A stretch of 64,000 bases of DNA, from positions 59,237-123,236 of the forward strand of contig NZ_JARVKW010000022.1 of assembly GCF_029813775.1 (NCBI RefSeq). The letters are read 5' to 3'. Positions within the stretch are counted from its first letter, which is position 1; the number at the start of each line of letters is the position of its first letter. This document shows, in pieces, positions 61,092-64,000 of this stretch. The notes beneath the pieces are model-generated. The model ran no database searches and had not been told where the DNA came from. It was given only the letters and a program-made list of their open reading frames with translations. Position numbers and translations under genes: made by a program. Origin of the DNA: Streptomyces sp. DH24 (lineage in GTDB: Bacteria; Actinomycetota; Actinomycetes; Streptomycetales; Streptomycetaceae).

Positions 61092-61873
61092 GCACCACCG
61101 TCCCGGCCCCGGGCCCGTACCGCGTGACCCCGGCGCGAGTCCTGCGCTCCGAATGGCACAAGCTGTGGACACTGCGCTCCACCTGGATCACCCTCGTCGC
61201 GACGAGCGTCCTGACCGTCGCGATGGGCACGGGCGTCAGCGCGGCGTACGACGGCGGCGAGGAACAGCTGGACACGGTCGTCCTGGTGCTCCTCGGCATG
61301 CAGTTCGCGCAGATCAACCTGGGCGTGCTGGGCATCCTGGCGACGGCCGGCGAGTACTCGACGGGTCAGATCCGGGCCACGATGACGGCCGTGCCGCGCC
61401 GCCTGCCCGTGCTGTGGTCCAAGGCGGCGGTCCTGGCCGCGGTCGCCTTCCCGCTCACCCTGTGGACCAACCTGCTCACTTTCCCTCTGGCCCAGTCCTT
61501 CCTCTCCGGCACCGACAAGGCAGCCTCCCTCGGCGACGACGGAATCCTGCGCGCCCTCGTCGGCAACGCGGCGGGCCTCGCGCTGCTCACCGTCCTCGCC
61601 CTCGGCATCGGCGCGCTGGCCCGTTCCGTCCCGATCGCCACGGGCGCCTTCATCGGCCTGGTGATGATCGTCCCGGAGGTCCTCGCGATGCTGCCGTACG
61701 AGATCGTCGACGACGCCGTCCGGTACTTCCCCGGCACGGCCCTGCAGACCCTCACCACCGCCGCACCGCTCCCGGGCGCCGTCTCGTGGGGCGCGGCACT
61801 GCTGGCGATGGTCCTGTGGGCGGCGGCGGCCCTGGCACTGGCCGCGGTCTCACTGAGGCGCCGGGACGTATGA
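61088..61873 (+). CDS. ABC-2 type permease
   Basis: A 261-aa membrane protein with about six spans, starting LRSEWHKLWTLRSTWITLVA, the hallmark of actinobacterial ABC-2 export permeases. GEYSTGQIRATMTAVPRRLP is the conserved cytoplasmic segment. It pairs with the upstream ATPase. Its stop overlaps the kinase start (ATGA). Confidence 0.92.
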   Translation: MSTTVPAPGPYRVTPARVLRSEWHKLWTLRSTWITLVATSVLTVAMGTGVSAAYDGGEEQLDTVVLVLLGMQFAQINLGVLGILATAGEYSTGQIRATMTAVPRRLPVLWSKAAVLAAVAFPLTLWTNLLTFPLAQSFLSGTDKAASLGDDGILRALVGNAAGLALLTVLALGIGALARSVPIATGAFIGLVMIVPEVLAMLPYEIVDDAVRYFPGTALQTLTTAAPLPGAVSWGAALLAMVLWAAAALALAAVSLRRRDV

Positions 61874-63147
61874 GGTTCTCCCCGGCGGCCGCACACTCCA
61901 CCATGGAGCCCGTGACGCAGGAACGGGCGGCCGAACCCCTCACCGAACACGTCCAGCGCATCAACCGGCGGGTGCGCGCCTTCGACAGGCGCCACCCGCT
62001 GCTGTGGGACGTGCACTTCACGGGCTTCTGGGTGACGGCCGCGCTCATGGACTACGCCGGTGGCGGCTGGCGCAACAACGCGCACGACCTGGGCCTGCCC
62101 GGCTGGCTCGTCCTCGCCCTGAGCCTCGGCCTCTCGGTGCCGCTGCTCTGGCGGCGCCGTCATCCCGCGGCCGTGCTGCTCGCCATGGCGCCCGTCGCCC
62201 TGCTCAACGCGTGGACCGGCGCCGCGCTCCAAGCGGCGCTGCTCCAGCTGTGCGTCGTCTACCACATCGCCCTGAGCCGCCGCCTGCGCTCGCTGTGGTG
62301 GGCGTCGGCCCTGCCGCTCGCGCCGGTCGTCGTGTCGGTGGCCCGGTACGGGGAGGGCACCTGGGACCAGCAGATCGGCTCCCAGCTGATGTCGGTCGCG
62401 GTGGCCGCCCTGATCGGCGTCACGGTCCGCACCCGCCGGAACTACACCGAGGCCCTGGAGGACCGCGCCCGCCGCCTGGAGACCGAACGCGACCAGCAGG
62501 CCCAGCTCGCCACCGCCGCCGAACGCGCCCGCATCGCCCGCGAGATGCACGACATCATCGGCCACCACCTCTCCGTCATCACGGGCCTCGCCGACGGCGG
62601 CAAGTACGCGGCCGCCAGGGCGCCCGAGCGCGCCGCCCAGGCCCTGGCCGCCATCGGCACCACCAGCCGCCAGGCCATGAGCGAACTCCGCCGCCTCCTG
62701 GACGTCCTGCGCGAGGAGGAGGAGAACGACCCGGCCACGCTGACACCGCAGCCCACCCTCACGGACCTGCACCAGCTCCTCGCCGGCGTGCGGTCGGCGG
62801 GCCTCCCCGTCACGGCCGCGGTCCACGGCGACCCCGCCCTCCCCCCGGGCCGGCAGCTCGCCGTGTACCGCGTCGTCCAGGAGGCCCTCACCAACACCCT
62901 CAGGCACGGCGGCCCCGACGCGACGGCCGACGTCGTGCTCTCCTACGGCCCCGGCGGCGCCGTCACCGTCACGGTCACCGACACCGGCCGCGGCGGCCCG
63001 CCCGTCACCGCGTCCGACGGCCGCGGACTGCCGGGAATGCGCGAGCGTACGGCCCTGTACGGCGGCACACTTGAGGCCGGCCCCCGCCCCGCCCCGGAAC
63101 AGGGCTGGCGCGTCCACCTTCACCTACCGGAGGAACCCCCGCAGTGA
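61870..63147 (+). CDS. NarL-type sensor histidine kinase
   Basis: A 425-aa kinase with four or five N-terminal spans (residues about 50-180), then a HisKA_3 dimerisation helix with the His in ERARIAREMHDIIGHHLSVI and a compact HATPase domain (VVQEALTNTLRHGG; GRGLPGMRERTALYGG). No large outer sensor domain, so it probably senses the transporter or a membrane ligand. ATG 61870 overlaps the permease stop; ATG 61903 is an alternative. Overlaps its regulator by four bases. Confidence 0.92.
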   Translation: MRFSPAAAHSTMEPVTQERAAEPLTEHVQRINRRVRAFDRRHPLLWDVHFTGFWVTAALMDYAGGGWRNNAHDLGLPGWLVLALSLGLSVPLLWRRRHPAAVLLAMAPVALLNAWTGAALQAALLQLCVVYHIALSRRLRSLWWASALPLAPVVVSVARYGEGTWDQQIGSQLMSVAVAALIGVTVRTRRNYTEALEDRARRLETERDQQAQLATAAERARIAREMHDIIGHHLSVITGLADGGKYAAARAPERAAQALAAIGTTSRQAMSELRRLLDVLREEEENDPATLTPQPTLTDLHQLLAGVRSAGLPVTAAVHGDPALPPGRQLAVYRVVQEALTNTLRHGGPDATADVVLSYGPGGAVTVTVTDTGRGGPPVTASDGRGLPGMRERTALYGGTLEAGPRPAPEQGWRVHLHLPEEPPQ

Positions 63148-63818
63148 CCACGGTCCTGATCGCCGACGACCAGCCCTTGCAGCGCTTCGGTTTCCGGATG
63201 CTTCTGGAGAGCCAGGACGACATGACGGTGGTGGGTGAGGCGACCAACGGCAGCGAAGCGGTCCGGATGACGGCGCAACTCCGCCCCGACGTGGTTCTGA
63301 TGGACGTCCGCATGCCCGGCCTGGACGGCATCGAGGCCACCCGCCGCATCGCCGCGGCGGGCAACCGCACCCGGGTCCTCATCCTCACGACCTTCGACCT
63401 CGACGAGTACGCCTACTCGGGGCTCAGGGCCGGGGCTTCCGGCTTCCTGGTGAAGGACGCCCAGCCCGAGGAGCTGCTGTCCGGCATCCGCGCGGTGGCG
63501 ACGGGCGACGCGGTGGTGGCCCCCGGTCTCACACGCCGGCTCCTGGACGCCTACGCCCATCACCTGCCGGCGGGCCCTCACGACGCTTCCGGCGACGCGG
63601 CCGAGGACCCGCGTCTCGCGTCCCTGACCGAGCGCGAACGGGAGATCCTCACAGTCATCGGCAAGGGCTGGACGAACATGGAGATCGCCGCCCGCCTCCA
63701 CCTCGCCGAGTCGACGGTGAAGACCCACGTGGGCCGCGTCCTCGCGAAAACGGGTTCACGGGACCGTATTCAGGCGGTGATTCTTGCCTACGACACGAAA
63801 CTGGTGCACCCGTCCTGA
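63144..63818 (+). CDS. NarL/LuxR-family response regulator
   Basis: A 224-aa regulator. The receiver domain has VLIADDQPLQRFGFRMLL and the phospho-acceptor Asp in VVLMDVRMPGLDG. The LuxR helix-turn-helix is LTEREREILTVIGKGWTNME followed by HLAESTVKTHVGRVL. It is coupled to the upstream kinase (GTGA overlap) and probably controls the ABC exporter operon itself. Confidence 0.94.
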   Translation: MTTVLIADDQPLQRFGFRMLLESQDDMTVVGEATNGSEAVRMTAQLRPDVVLMDVRMPGLDGIEATRRIAAAGNRTRVLILTTFDLDEYAYSGLRAGASGFLVKDAQPEELLSGIRAVATGDAVVAPGLTRRLLDAYAHHLPAGPHDASGDAAEDPRLASLTEREREILTVIGKGWTNMEIAARLHLAESTVKTHVGRVLAKTGSRDRIQAVILAYDTKLVHPS

Positions 63819-63836
63819 AAAGACCGGGAAAAACAG

Positions 63837-63866
63837 AAAGGCCCACACCGTGAGGTGTGGGCCTTT
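63837..63866. terminator. Terminator shared by the regulator gene and the rrn operon
   Basis: AAAAGGCCCACAC-type stem: AAAGGCCCACACC (63838-63850) pairs with GGTGTGGGCCTTT (63854-63866) with a short loop, plus A/T tails on each side. It lies between the plus-strand regulator stop and the minus-strand 5S gene, so it can stop both. Confidence 0.88.
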
Positions 63867-63877
63867 TCCCAATAATT

Positions 63878-63996
63878 GTTCGGCGGTGTCCTACTCTCCC
63901 ACAGGGTCCCCCCTGCAGTACCATCGGCGCTGTAAGGCTTAGCTTCCGGGTTCGGAATGTAACCGGGCGTTTCCCCTACGCTATGACCACCGAAAC
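63878..63996 (-). rRNA. rrf: 5S ribosomal RNA
   Basis: On the minus strand the sequence begins GTTTCGGTGGTCATAGCG and ends GGACACCGCCGAAC, matching Streptomyces 5S rRNA (about 119 nt). Internal landmarks CGCCCGGTTACATTCCGAAC and GGAAGCTAAGCC are present. The termini pair (GTTTCGGTGG with CCGCCGAAC) as helix I. 23S and 16S should follow to the right of the window on the same strand. Confidence 0.97.
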
Positions 63997-64000
63997 ACTA

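Noticed and set aside
1..64000. CRISPR arrays, tRNA genes, insertion sequences and att sites
   Set aside because: I saw no regularly spaced repeats, no tRNA-like cloverleaf, no transposase or integrase motif. The accessory island borders carry no direct repeat that I could recognise by eye.

Overview
The window is a piece of a Streptomyces chromosome. The DNA is very GC-rich with strong third-position GC bias, GTG starts are frequent, and the gene content is typical of the genus: glnR, nur, mshD (mycothiol), rsiG, Scr1/DUF397 pairs, DUF2993, DUF1416, DUF3099 and a Streptomyces 5S rRNA. From memory, gene order follows the S. coelicolor core region around SCO4180 down to SCO4126. That synteny is recalled, not computed.

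Left part (0.2-20.4 kb), mostly core. It opens with two GntR paralogues flanking a 62-codon membrane peptide, with matching 15-bp palindromes at both promoters. Next come an Eis-type acetyltransferase, the c-di-GMP-dependent anti-sigma factor RsiG (both copies of its binding motif intact), Dtd, and a compact minus-strand operon of a 32-aa membrane peptide, nitrobindin-like protein, Nur and YgfZ. A sulfurtransferase/DUF1416 unit follows, preceded by a 26-codon cysteine-containing leader peptide. Then come a MoaD-like protein, GlnR, a LacI regulator, an HtrA-like protease and an OmpR/EnvZ-type two-component system.

Middle part (20.5-35.2 kb), accessory. It holds a secreted pectate lyase-pectinesterase fusion and a minus-strand polymorphic-toxin operon: DUF6507 (WXG-like), a large toxin with a C-terminal ExK nuclease-like domain, Imm49 immunity and DUF6177. 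Also here are a DUF397/Scr1-type pair, a 5'-nucleotidase/phosphoesterase and mycothiol synthase. This part has the most broken genes: the toxin lacks one base, a small gene beside the Scr1 regulator has one extra base, and an integral-membrane permease-like gene is split over three frames.

Right part (35.5-64 kb), core again. A phosphate island comprises ppk, a CHAD protein, a NUDIX hydrolase, a PHO-box-controlled pstSCAB operon and, convergent, a Pit transporter with its DUF47 partner. A CsoR-type copper sensor with a palindromic operator follows, then a lipoprotein, an FAD oxidase, a PAP2 phosphatase and a transglycosylase/NlpC-P60 hydrolase. Next is a tightly coupled cluster resembling a chromosomal type IV secretion system (cmdABCDEF-like), in which I see an extra 37-codon gene overlapping its neighbour by ATGA. 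An ABC exporter with its own NarL-type two-component system closes the protein-coding part. The window ends in a 5S rRNA on the minus strand, so an rrn operon lies just beyond the right edge.
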